DNA from: Flavobacteriaceae bacterium
GTDB taxonomy: Bacteria; Bacteroidota; Bacteroidia; Flavobacteriales; Flavobacteriaceae
Length of the DNA stretch: 64,000 nt
Assembly (NCBI GenBank): GCA_029243385.1
Contig: JAQWSC010000006.1
Location: forward strand, 101,430 to 165,429
Direction: 5' to 3'
The stretch's first letter is position 1. Each line of letters begins with the position of its first letter. The position numbers and the translations under genes were made by a program. This document shows positions 56,621-63,868 of this stretch, in pieces. The notes under the pieces were generated by a model, which worked only from the letters and a program-made list of their open reading frames with translations, searched no databases and had not been told where the DNA came from.

Positions 56621-57390
56621 ATTCGATTTTTAAAAGATTGCAGTGTTTTTTGAGTTGTCTCAGAAAGAACCAGTCGTCCAGAGATTTCAGCGTTTTCTTC
56701 CAAAAGCTGATCCCAATGTTCGGTTCCTTTCCAAAGTGCTTTTTTGAGTTCAGAAACTCCTTGGGTAGAATAAGACGCTAGTTTTTGAGTCAAAAACTCA
56801 ATTTCTTTGTCCATTTTGTCAAGGCTATCAAACACCCTTGCATATAAGCCTTTTTCTTTGGCCCAATAGGCGTTTTTCCATTCATGCGCTGTAAGAGCCA
56901 GTTCAGAGAGTGCGGCGACTCCTATTTTTCGTGACACAGCAGGGCTGACAACAAAAGGGCCAATTCCAATAGCAATTTCGGAGAGTTTTACGGAAGCCGT
57001 ATCGGTTGCAAAAGCATAATCACACGCCGCTACAAGCCCTACTCCTCCACCAATAGCACGTCCATGAATTCTCCCAATAATGGGCTGTGGGCATTTTCGC
57101 ATTGCGTTGATGAGGTTGGCAAAGCCCATAAAAAAATGCTTTCCGTCTTGGGCAGTTTTTAGTTGAAGCAACTCATCGAAAGAAGCACCTGCACAAAAAG
57201 CATAAGCTTCATCACTTTTCAGTAGAATCACATGTACCTCGGCGTTGCTAGCAAGTTGCTCAAAAGCCACTGTAAGTTTTTGAAGCAATTCTCTCGGAAA
57301 AGAGTTTTGCTTGGGATGTGAAAACTTGATTGTTGCCACCTGATGTTCTATATGAACATACAGCGAACCCGTATTTGATTGTTTTGACAT
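56617..57390 (-). CDS. enoyl-CoA hydratase/isomerase family protein
   Basis: 257 residues of the crotonase fold: HPKQNSFPRELLQKLTVAFE, AFCAGASFDELLQLKTAQDG for the first oxyanion site, IGRIHGRAIGGGVGLVAACD for the second, and IAIGIGPFVVSPAVSRKIG. The usual catalytic Glu positions are partly changed (FVVSPAVS replaces the more common xxPGGGxS), so exact chemistry is uncertain. Acts on a CoA thioester, possibly in amino-acid or fatty-acid breakdown. It is first in a leftward run with queD; a possible -7 element (CAAAAATA at 57396-57403) is just upstream. Confidence 0.85.
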   Translation of the reverse strand: MSKQSNTGSLYVHIEHQVATIKFSHPKQNSFPRELLQKLTVAFEQLASNAEVHVILLKSDEAYAFCAGASFDELLQLKTAQDGKHFFMGFANLINAMRKCPQPIIGRIHGRAIGGGVGLVAACDYAFATDTASVKLSEIAIGIGPFVVSPAVSRKIGVAALSELALTAHEWKNAYWAKEKGLYARVFDSLDKMDKEIEFLTQKLASYSTQGVSELKKALWKGTEHWDQLLEENAEISGRLVLSETTQKTLQSFKNRI

Positions 57391-57465
57391 GATGACAAAA
57401 ATACGAGTTTATATTGAACCCGTTTTCAAAATAATTTTTTTGGGCACAAATTTGTTTTTTTAATG

Positions 57466-57473
57466 TATTTTTG
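57466..57473 (+). promoter_or_regulatory. -7 promoter element for tRNA-Ala
   Basis: TATTTTTG matches TAnnTTTG and ends 10 bases before the first base of the tRNA. A TTTG at 57439-57442 lies 23 bases upstream, slightly too far for the usual spacing. Confidence 0.5.
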
Positions 57474-57483
57474 TGGACTGTTT

Positions 57484-57557
57484 GGGGATGTAGCTCAGTT
57501 GGCTAGAGCGCTTGACTGGCAGTCAAGAGGTCGTGGGTTCGAATCCCATCTTCTCCA
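57484..57557 (+). tRNA. tRNA-Ala (anticodon GGC)
   Basis: A 74-base cloverleaf: acceptor GGGGATG with CTTCTCC, D-stem GCTC/GAGC, anticodon stem CTTGA/TCAAG with loop CTGGCAG giving anticodon GGC, T-arm GTGGG-TTCGAAT-CCCAT, discriminator A. The G3-U70 wobble, the main identity signal for alanine, is present. One U-U mismatch occurs at pair 6-67. CCA is not encoded. Genes to its right differ in character from those to its left, as often seen beside tRNA genes, but I found no copy of the tRNA 3' end elsewhere in the window. Confidence 0.95.
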
Positions 57558-57563
57558 CTTTTT

Positions 57564-57595
57564 ATTCCCAAGAATAATTTTTTGTTTTTGGGGAT
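57564..57595 (+). terminator. terminator after tRNA-Ala
   Basis: ATTCCCAA and TTGGGGAT pair over 8 positions (one G-U) around a 16-base T-rich loop, followed by CTTTTTATTTTT. Confidence 0.5.
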
Positions 57596-57610
57596 ATCTT
57601 TTTATTTTTG
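57581..57610 (+). promoter_or_regulatory. promoter for the ion channel gene
   Basis: TTTG at 57581-57584 and TATTTTTG at 57603-57610 with an 18-base spacer, close to the consensus. It overlaps the tRNA terminator; the ATG follows 25 bases later. Confidence 0.5.
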
Positions 57611-57634
57611 TTTGTGGAATCCAAAACTAATTAA

Positions 57635-58411
57635 ATGTCTAAAATTTTTTCAATTTCTAGAAATATTGCATCCTCAAAACTATTCAATAATGGTATTACC
57701 ATAACTATTTTACTCGCTGGAGTTTTAGTTGGCATTGAAACATATGAGTTGATGGTTGCTAAATATTATGAATTATTTGAAATTCTAAATTTGGTAATTC
57801 TAATTATTTTTTGTTTTGAAGTCATTGTTAAAATTTTTCAAGAAGGTAAACAACCGTGGAAATACTTTACAGATGGGTGGAATATTTTTGACTTTATTAT
57901 TGTTACCAGCTTATTATTGCCTTTCGGCGGAAGTTCTCTAGCTGTTTTAAGATTATTAAGATTATTGAGAGTTTTAAAGTTAGTTAAAGCACTTCCAAAA
58001 CTTCAATTATTGGTTACTGCACTTTTAAGAAGCATTCCTTCTATGGGTTACGTGACATTACTGTTGTTTTTAATGTTTTATATTTATGCAGTTGTTGGTG
58101 TCACTTTTTTTAGTGATAATGACCCCATTCATTTTAAAAATTTACAATTAGCCATGTTGTCCCTATTTCGAGTTGTTACACTTGAAGATTGGACTGATAT
58201 CATGTATATCAATATGTTTGGATGTGATCAATATGGATATTCTGATATGAGCGAATTATGCATGACACCTATCGCTTTTCCTATAGGCGCTTCTTTATTC
58301 TTCGTTTCATTTGTATTACTTGGCACAATGATTATTCTAAACCTCTTTATAGGTGTTATAATGACCGGAATGGAGGAGGCAAAACAATCATTATCCAATA
58401 ATGATTCATAG
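57635..58411 (+). CDS. voltage-gated cation channel (single-domain, six-helix)
   Basis: 258 residues, the size and plan of NaChBac-type bacterial channels: S1 about residues 21-40, S2-S3 about 48-95, and S4 with arginines every third or fourth position ([20 protein letters not shown]). A pore helix leads to the filter TLEDWTD at residues 182-188, and S6 is about 225-250 ([20 protein letters not shown]). Known sodium channels have TLESWAS or TLESWSM, while the engineered calcium channel CavAb has TLDDWSD, so this acidic filter may pass calcium. An extended turret with two cysteines (GCDQYGY and ELCMTP) sits between filter and S6. Located directly after tRNA-Ala. Confidence 0.9.
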   Translation: MSKIFSISRNIASSKLFNNGITITILLAGVLVGIETYELMVAKYYELFEILNLVILIIFCFEVIVKIFQEGKQPWKYFTDGWNIFDFIIVTSLLLPFGGSSLAVLRLLRLLRVLKLVKALPKLQLLVTALLRSIPSMGYVTLLLFLMFYIYAVVGVTFFSDNDPIHFKNLQLAMLSLFRVVTLEDWTDIMYINMFGCDQYGYSDMSELCMTPIAFPIGASLFFVSFVLLGTMIILNLFIGVIMTGMEEAKQSLSNNDS

Positions 58412-58672
58412 AAATAGCTGCAAATTAATACGCCAGAGGGCTTAAGTATTGAAATGACATTAATTTTGGGTTTTAGAAAAACTCATTTGAAGATTCATCA
58501 GTGCCTAATTAAAAGAGGAATATTAATTATTTGGGATCGTTTTAAAAATCCAAAATAATCGAAATAATCAAAAAATGTAATTTATCTAAATAACCAATTC
58601 CTACAAAACTTCTTTGAACAATACTGGAGTTATAAATTTTATCATTTGAAAGTATACCTCTCCAAGATGTTT

Positions 58673-59812
58673 TTAAAACTCTCCATTCATAAATAAGTTT
58701 TTCTGTGATTGTATCACAAACTTTTGGTTTTCTCTTGCTTTTTCTTCTCCTAAAATTTTTGGATTAAAAAAGACATCAAAATTTGAATCATCAGTGTACA
58801 TGTATTGAACAAGAGATTGAATTGCTAAAATATTACTCGGATCAACTAATTTTATTTGGCTTAAAGTTTTGTAAAAGAAAGGATCTAACAAAATGTAATC
58901 CTCACCAAGTTCTTTATCAAATCTGTAAAAATCAATCCCCAAGGTGAAGGTTCCTCCTGCGGAGTTGCTATATTTATGACTTTCAGGATAGTCTCCAACA
59001 TCAAGCAAGTCAGAATATTTGTAAATGTAAGTCCATTTTTTAATTTTCTCATCTACTTCTGACTCATCTATATACTTTAATAGCTTATAGCTTTTTAAGT
59101 TTTCTATATCATAAATATATTTTGCAAGATCAGAAAATTGCATCAACTTTTCTGAAGCTCTTTTACCCTTTTCAGTTCTTATTAGCTGATAATAGTCAAT
59201 TAACAAATCAACTTTATTTTCATTAGTTAGTTTGAAAAAAGACTCAAAAGACTCAATAGCTACTTTTATCTTACCGGTATTTTTGTAGACAAACGCATTT
59301 ATTAGAAATTCATCTGCTGTTTTTGGATTTAAAAACGGATTAGAATCTTCAATTAAAGATTCGATTTTTTCAAACTCACTAAAAACAGAATTGGACAATT
59401 CGTCTACTTTTACATCAACTTCTTGAACTTTTTCTTCAACAATATTTACTTTTTTCTCTACCCTTTCTATATCTTCTTGTAAAATTGATAATGATCCTTG
59501 AAGATCATTTAATGCAGGAATATTATCAGATAAAATCCCATTTGTGGAAAATGAATTAAGAAAGAAAAATATAGCAGAAACAACAGAAAAAGTTGAGGTT
59601 GGTAAAATTAAGTTTTTGAAAAACTCTGTTTTTTTATAAAAATATAATAATACAATTACAAATAGAAATGAAAATCCAATAATTGAAATATACTTAAGGA
59701 TAGGTCCCAATGGTGACAAGAAATCAGAAACAAAGCCGGAAACAGAACTTATTATTAATGTGGGCTTTTGGTATTTAGACTTTAAAAAGTCAATTTTGGA
59801 ATTTATACTCAT
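58673..59812 (-). CDS. unknown membrane protein with coiled coil and helical C-terminal domain
   Basis: 379 residues. Two transmembrane helices at about residues 36-58 (ILKYISIIGFSFLFVIVLLY) and 68-88 (LILPTSTFSVVSAIFFFLNS). A coiled coil covers about 105-155 (LQEDIERVEKKVNIVEEKVQ and EVDVKVDELSNSVFSEFEKI). A TPR-like helical domain follows (DEFLINAFVYKNTGKIKVAI), with a C-terminal region rich in Tyr, Phe and Asp. No catalytic motif seen. AT-rich composition and lack of a recognised family suggest an accessory gene. The 260-base gap to the channel gene shows no ORF of note. Confidence 0.65.
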   Translation of the reverse strand: MSINSKIDFLKSKYQKPTLIISSVSGFVSDFLSPLGPILKYISIIGFSFLFVIVLLYFYKKTEFFKNLILPTSTFSVVSAIFFFLNSFSTNGILSDNIPALNDLQGSLSILQEDIERVEKKVNIVEEKVQEVDVKVDELSNSVFSEFEKIESLIEDSNPFLNPKTADEFLINAFVYKNTGKIKVAIESFESFFKLTNENKVDLLIDYYQLIRTEKGKRASEKLMQFSDLAKYIYDIENLKSYKLLKYIDESEVDEKIKKWTYIYKYSDLLDVGDYPESHKYSNSAGGTFTLGIDFYRFDKELGEDYILLDPFFYKTLSQIKLVDPSNILAIQSLVQYMYTDDSNFDVFFNPKILGEEKARENQKFVIQSQKNLFMNGEF

Positions 59813-60058
59813 AACTTATTTGTTTAAATTTAAGAAAAGTCAAATATATAGATTATTTAAAAAAAAATCATTAATTTTAATAATTTGACTAATACATGAA
59901 AAAATTGCTTAAGCAAGTAAAACAATAGCGACTTGAGAGCAGCCACAATAAATGGACTCAAATTGAATCGATTTAAGCGATATCACAGTCCAATTTAATC
60001 TATCTAGGGTTAATAGAGTTTATGTATGAGTAAAAAAATCTAATAACAATACACTACA

Positions 60059-60364
60059 ATGGCCATTAGAAAAAGTAAAAACCAAAAGTTTCAAACAAAA
60101 TTAAATGTAGAGGAAGCACTTATAAAATGTGAAGACGCTCTAAATAAAGGGGGGTTTAAAACCATCAAAGTAAATAAAAGTCTAAGACAACTCAATGCAG
60201 ATTATAAGAAGTTTACAGTTTGGGGCTATATCGAGATCACTCTTTTTGAAGTAAATAATGAAACTGAAATTCATTTAAAATCTACCGCAAATGCTGATAA
60301 TATTTTTGCATTATTTTCATCCCCGAATGGAAAAATAATGAAGGCTTTTACTACAAATTTTTAA
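60059..60364 (+). CDS. small alpha/beta protein of unknown function
   Basis: 101 residues starting MAIRKSKNQKFQTKLNVEEA. The pattern is a helix (EALIKCEDALNKGGF), then four strands (FKTIKVNKSLRQLNADYKKF, TVWGYIEITLFEVNNETEIH, LKSTANADNIFALFSSPNG) and a final helix. The layout is that of a compact single-domain protein of the kind used for lipid or small-molecule binding; STANADNIFALF resembles a segment I associate with similar short domains in Actinobacteria, but I cannot name a family. No signal peptide. Isolated gene. Confidence 0.6.
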   Translation: MAIRKSKNQKFQTKLNVEEALIKCEDALNKGGFKTIKVNKSLRQLNADYKKFTVWGYIEITLFEVNNETEIHLKSTANADNIFALFSSPNGKIMKAFTTNF

Positions 60365-60458
60365 ATTCAGTTTCTCAAAAACACCAAATAATAGAAGTTA
60401 CCATTAAGCCACCATTTCTTATGGTTTTTTAAAAATAAAAAAGTTCGAACCGCTGATA

Positions 60459-60565
60459 TTAACCCCGTTTTACACAAAATAGCCCATTTTAACATGGTAA
60501 ATCGGAAAAATAAAAAAAGGGATAAACCTAAAAAAGAAGATTTATTTCGTGTAAATAGGGTTTAA
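60459..60565. repeat. 107-bp element with imperfect terminal inverted repeats
   Basis: The left end TTAACCCCGTTTTACAC (60459-60475) and the right end GTGTAAATAGGGTTTAA (60549-60565) are inverted copies matching at 14 of 17 positions, both bounded by TTAA. The interior is A-rich without coding potential. This fits a MITE-like element or a large RNA hairpin. Confidence 0.4.
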
Positions 60566-60735
60566 CATATATGTTTTTAAACATGAATCTCATGCTTATA
60601 AAACTAGTAATTAAAATTCCTAAAACAGATCAAAAGATACAATACCTAAACAAAAGGTTTGGTTACTGAGTTAACAATTTTGGTTAAATCCTCCCCAAAA
60701 TAGTTCGACTTTGCTCCCCTAGGCTCCACGGCATT

Positions 60736-60766
60736 ATTCCCTAAAATAAAATTTATTTTAGGGAAT
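60736..60766. terminator. perfect 15-bp palindrome with 1-base loop
   Basis: ATTCCCTAAAATAAA and TTTATTTTAGGGAAT are exact inverted copies around a single A. It begins 9 bases downstream of the sulfatase stop (minus strand). A T-run (ATTTTTT) follows it on the plus strand. Probably a bidirectional terminator or a cruciform-forming site. Confidence 0.55.
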
Positions 60767-60775
60767 ATTTTTTAT

Positions 60776-62060
60776 CTATTTGATTTTCTCTTTCCAATTA
60801 TTAAGTCTTGATAATAGTTCGCTAGTGAGTTTTATTTCTTTATCAGCTAAATTATTCATCTCGAATGGGTCATCATCCATATTATAAAGCTCAATAACAT
60901 CTTTCTCATACCAGTGTATTAGTTTATACTTACCCATACGAATTGCAGAAGAATTTGTGTCTCCAGTATTTCTTGGTCGAGCTTTATCAGAATGCCAATA
61001 TATTGTTCGATTTTGCCAACTTTCATTAGCGTATAAAACAGGTAAAAAACTTTTCCCGTCTACATTTAAATCAATTTTTGCTGTTAAGTCTAATAAAGTG
61101 GGGAACACATCCATCAAAGTTACAATAGATTTATTTTCAACTCGGGGTTTAAATTTCTTATGCCATTTAACAAAACAGCGGCACTTTAATTCCACCATCG
61201 TATAACCATCCTTTTCCAGCACGTAAAGGAAAATTAGAAGTAGCCAAATTCCTTTTCTTATAACCGTCATTTGATAAACCGCCATGATCAGATGAAAAAA
61301 CTATAATGGTATTATCCAAAATTTTAGTTTTACGCAAGTATTCTAAAATCATTCCCACGTTTTTATCCAAATTTTCCACCATAGCAGCGTATGAAGGATT
61401 ATCTTGACGCATTTTTGTTCTGCCCGTACCCTCTGTAACATATTCAGGCTGATTACCAAAATCGAAGACTTCTATTTCTTTGATATTACGTTTTAAATCT
61501 TCCTGCTTTGCCTCTAATGGTTGATGAACAGCATAGTAAGAAAGCATTAGCAGAAATGGCTTTAATGAATCACTACTTTCTAAATAATTAATCACTTGGT
61601 TAGTCATTAAATCTGTGAGATAATCACCAAGATTACTAACTTCATCTATATCAGGAATTGGCTTTTTACTGATTTTACCTTTTCGCTTAGGGCTATTGAA
61701 TGGCTGATGAAAACTAATAGGTGAGCCTGCACGACCTGCAGCAAAACTGTAATTAAAACCAAAGTCACTTAAACTCTTTTTGTCACCTAAGTGCCATTTG
61801 CCAAAATAAGCTGTTTGATAACCTAAATCGTTCAGTTTCTTAACAAAATTTTTGTTTTTAGCCACATCTGAGATTTTATATCCATCGTCTGGAACACTGC
61901 CGTTCTGTATTGGATAATTTCCAGTCATCATTGAAAACCTTGAAGGCACACATCTCGGATAATTTGCATATGCCTTAGTAAATGAAACTGACTCAGTTGC
62001 TAGCTTATGAGTTTCAGATGTATAAACAAGTTCATTTGAAAAGGACAAACAACTTTTCAT
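60776..62060 (-). pseudogene. sulfatase relic: 5'-truncated and frameshifted
   Basis: The two frames joined encode most of an S1-type (alkaline phosphatase superfamily) sulfatase. YPRCVPSRFSMMTGNYP contains the CxPSR motif, in which Cys would become formylglycine; YFGKWHLGDK, VVFSSDHGG-like IVFSSDHGGLSNDGYKKRN and GWLYDGGIKVPL follow. The second frame resumes FVKWHKKFKPRVENK and ends IRMGKYKLIHWYEKDVIELY plus NMDDDPFEMNNLADKE. One extra base in the four-base A run at 61172-61175 (plus strand) explains the frame change: deleting it gives VPLFVKWHKK. The N-terminal metal-binding DD motif is absent because the gene is cut near 62060, next to a glycosidase fragment. A dead gene for sulfated-polysaccharide use. 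Confidence 0.8.
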
Positions 62061-62640
62061 ACCCTCCGTGGGTTGCCGATATTATTAATAAAATGGATTT
62101 ACAAATGGCAAAAAAGTATGGCTTACAATTCTAAAGAAAAACTACAATAGTCCTGCTGAGGTGGCTGACAATTACAACATTGAGATAAATAAATGGGACG
62201 ACATTGCTTCTGTTTCGTTCTGGCCTGAACCAAAAAACAAAAAAAAGTGGCTAGTAGACCAAGAGGAAATGAGCAAACAAATTCTCGAAAATTGGCATAA
62301 AATAAACCGTGAAAGTATTTTGAAGTATGACCCAAACCATTTGATTTTTGGAGACAAAATCTTTTGTCATGGAAAAGGACACCCAGATTGGGTATTTGAA
62401 ATTGTTGGGAAGTATGTTGATGTCTTGCTCATTCAAGATTACGAAATGTTAAAGCCATCACACATAAAAGAATTGGAGCGATACCATCGCCTATCTGGAA
62501 AACCCGTACTAAATGGTGATGCATCATATGCGGTAACGGTCAAGGAACAAAAGGCATCAAAAGGATTGCAAGTAGAAAGTCATACCGCTGTGGGAGAAGA
62601 ATATACTACATATCTTAAGGGAATAATGAATCTGTTGCAA
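62060..62640 (+). pseudogene. glycoside hydrolase fragment (agarase-like), both ends missing
   Basis: An open frame from 62092, with a possible GTG start at 62161, encodes WLTILKKNYNSPAEVADNYN, KWDDIASVSFWPEP, ILKYDPNHLIFGDKIFCHGK, VGKYVDVLLIQDYEMLKPS and SGKPVLNGDASYAV. The KYDPNHLxxG and GKYVDVxxxQ patterns are typical of clan GH-A agarase- or porphyranase-like enzymes. In a different frame just upstream, YPPWVADIINKMDLQMAKKY looks like an earlier part of the same protein, so a frameshift lies near 62115. Homology-like sequence stops near 62625, where an unrelated fragment on the other strand begins. No signal peptide or complete active site remains. Confidence 0.65.
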
Positions 62641-62773
62641 TCTTACCTTTTAAATCTCCTTTCCACATCACATCTCTCATTTCACCAACAACCTTTATAG
62701 AGGAAGTTTTAGTCGATTTAGTACATGAGACAAACAGAAGCACGCAAAAGATGTAAATAATATTTTTTAACAT
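62615..62773 (-). pseudogene. N-terminal fragment of an acetolactate decarboxylase-like lipoprotein
   Basis: A 52-residue ORF starting MLKNIIYIFCVLLFVSC, a clean lipoprotein signal (Cys17), then VVGEMRDVMWKGDLKGKIAT before a stop. The segment after the signal resembles the start of acetolactate decarboxylase-like proteins of Bacteroidota (V-x-G-x-M-x-x-V-M-W-K-G). The remaining ~200 residues of that family are missing because the DNA switches to glycosidase sequence at about 62620. It is therefore a truncated relic and not a small gene. Family assignment is from memory. Confidence 0.55.
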
Positions 62774-62787
62774 GCTGTAAAAATACA

Positions 62788-62822
62788 AAAACGGCTACAC
62801 TTTATAAAAGTATAACCGTTTT
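62788..62822. terminator. 16-bp hairpin upstream of the truncated lipoprotein
   Basis: AAAACGGCTACACTTT and AAAGTATAACCGTTTT pair around an ATA loop. The two imperfections are C-A in the plus-strand RNA but G-U in the minus-strand RNA, so the minus-strand transcript forms an unbroken 16-bp stem followed by TTTTTGTATTTTT-like sequence. It is a minus-strand terminator lying only 14 bases before a minus-strand ATG. Confidence 0.6.
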
Positions 62823-62908
62823 ATTGTTATAGTAGATAACTCATTGGAAATATCGAACATAAGTTTTACCCCAAGAGATTTCTTAAATACTATTGATTCT
62901 ATAGAATT

Positions 62909-62965
62909 TATTTAAGAGGTCTTGAAATAGCTGAACTGACTGAAGAAGAGACGCCTATGGTTTAG
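62909..62965 (+). repeat. copy 1 of a repeated gene 3' end (LRGLEIAEL...PMV-stop)
   Basis: Reads YLRGLEIAELTEEETPMV and then TAG. It matches copy 3 (63869-63925) with mostly synonymous changes, so it descends from the coding end of a real protein gene. The upstream part of that gene is absent: a stop codon occurs a few codons before. Followed 67 bases later by the NTF2-like lipoprotein gene. Confidence 0.75.
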
Positions 62966-62981
62966 TTATTTAAAATTATTT

Positions 62982-63018
62982 GTTAGTTAAAATTAATATA
63001 TATAAATTTACAACTAAC
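62982..63018. promoter_or_regulatory. inverted repeat in the promoter region of the NTF2-like lipoprotein
   Basis: GTTAGTT (62982-62988) and AACTAAC (63012-63018) are exact inverted copies 23 bases apart, flanking an AT-rich stretch with TAAATTTA (one mismatch to the -7 consensus) just upstream of the ATG at 63033. Could be an operator or chance in AT-rich DNA. Confidence 0.3.
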
Positions 63019-63032
63019 TAATTTATTAAAAT

Positions 63033-63518
63033 ATGAAAAATTTATTTCTATTAATGGCTGTAATATTAGTTACAGCTTGTCAACAAACAGTTGAACCAAC
63101 AGTCTCTGACGAAGATATTGTCAGTGCTTTAAAAGAAAATGCTGTAAATCTTCAAGAAGCTATTCTCACACAAAACTCAGAAGAATTCAATAAGTATGTT
63201 GATAAGAACATAGCTTTTTCAACAGGAGACTCAAACTTAAGCAAGTTTTATACAATGAGTTCTGAAAAATTTGACGTTGCACCAGCAGCTAAATGGGGAG
63301 AGTTTGATTTATATGACATCAATGTAGCTCTTTCACCTGATTCAAGAACTGCTGTACTAACCTTTTACGCCAAAGGAGATTACACAGTAGGAGAAGGAGA
63401 TAAAGTCGATTATAATACAAGAGCCTCTTCGGTCTGGATTTCAACAGAAAATGGGTGGAAAATAATGCATTCAAGCTGGGCTCCTTTTGGAGGAGGGAAC
63501 GGAATACCTAATAATTAG
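63033..63518 (+). CDS. NTF2-like (SnoaL/DUF4440-type) lipoprotein
   Basis: 161 residues. Lipoprotein signal MKNLFLLMAVILVTAC, Cys16. The mature domain has the cone-shaped alpha+beta plan of NTF2-like proteins: an N-terminal helix (DEDIVSALKENAVNLQEAIL), NKYVDKNIAFSTGD, then curved strands ending in WISTENGWKIMHSSWAPFG, where the WxIxHxSW end is typical. Such proteins bind small ligands or act as enzymes of varied type; none is indicated. The gene is intact, with its own terminator, and lies between copies 1 and 2 of the repeated 3' end. Confidence 0.8.
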   Translation: MKNLFLLMAVILVTACQQTVEPTVSDEDIVSALKENAVNLQEAILTQNSEEFNKYVDKNIAFSTGDSNLSKFYTMSSEKFDVAPAAKWGEFDLYDINVALSPDSRTAVLTFYAKGDYTVGEGDKVDYNTRASSVWISTENGWKIMHSSWAPFGGGNGIPNN

Positions 63519-63558
63519 CACAAATTATTAAATATTGAAGGCTATAACTTTCAATTAA

Positions 63559-63590
63559 AAAAAGGAATTACAGTGATGTAGTTCCTTTTT
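63559..63590 (+). terminator. terminator of the NTF2-like lipoprotein gene
   Basis: AAAAAGGAATTACA and TGTAGTTCCTTTTT form a 14-bp stem (one G-U) around a GTGA loop, with the T-run included in the 3' arm. Confidence 0.8.
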
Positions 63591-63629
63591 CTATTCATCA
63601 ATATATCATTTAGTTTTTACTTAAACTTT

Positions 63630-63739
63630 CTGAATTAAAAGAAGAAGATATGCCTATGGTTTAGTCTTTCTTTTTCGAATAAACTTGGGAGGCAAATAAA
63701 ATCAATAAAAGAAATAAAATTGAATTTATATAATCGGGG
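63630..63739. repeat. copy 2 of the repeated 3' end plus convergent membrane-gene end
   Basis: 110 bases that differ at 4 positions from 63891-64000. On the plus strand it encodes only SELKEEDMPMV-stop (stop 63662-63664). On the minus strand it encodes the C-terminus of the small membrane protein, whose stop (63661-63663) overlaps the plus-strand stop. Confidence 0.9.
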
Positions 63740-63840
63740 TAGTTTGTTTCTTTCCACAAGTTTGTGAAAAATGAGATTAAAATATTAGCTATTAGAAGAA
63801 TTACAGTAATATTTAATAGAAGTTTATATTTATTATTCAA
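63661..63840 (-). CDS. small two-helix membrane protein, possibly 5'-truncated
   Basis: 59 residues if begun at TTG 63840 (LNNKYKLLLNITVILLIANI); the frame is open nine codons further and then meets a stop inside repeat copy 3. Two hydrophobic helices: LLLNITVILLIANILISFF and YINSILFLLLILFASQVY, ending KKKD. No ATG is available, so either TTG is the start or the 5' end was lost when the repeat formed. A second copy of the C-terminus follows at the window end. No recognised family. Confidence 0.5.
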   Translation of the reverse strand: MNNKYKLLLNITVILLIANILISFFTNLWKETNYPDYINSILFLLLILFASQVYSKKKD

Positions 63841-63868
63841 CCCAAATATAAGAAATGTAAGTTTAACC

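Larger units (their letters stand above)
60365..60775. other. gene-poor stretch with two inverted-repeat structures
   Basis: Between the small alpha/beta protein and the sulfatase relic there are 411 bases with no convincing gene. It holds a weak hairpin with a T-run near 60414-60433 (ACCAT/ATGGT then TTTTTT), the 107-base imperfect inverted repeat at 60459-60565 and the 31-base palindrome at 60736-60766. Confidence 0.6.

Noticed and set aside
58490..58690. A ~70-codon open frame running past the end of the 379-residue protein on the minus strand
   Set aside because: It has no start codon, lies in a different frame from the gene and is plausible by chance in AT-rich DNA.
59905..59916. Palindrome TTGCTTAAGCAA as an operator
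   Set aside because: Only 12 bases, no extension of symmetry, and too far from either neighbouring start to support a role.
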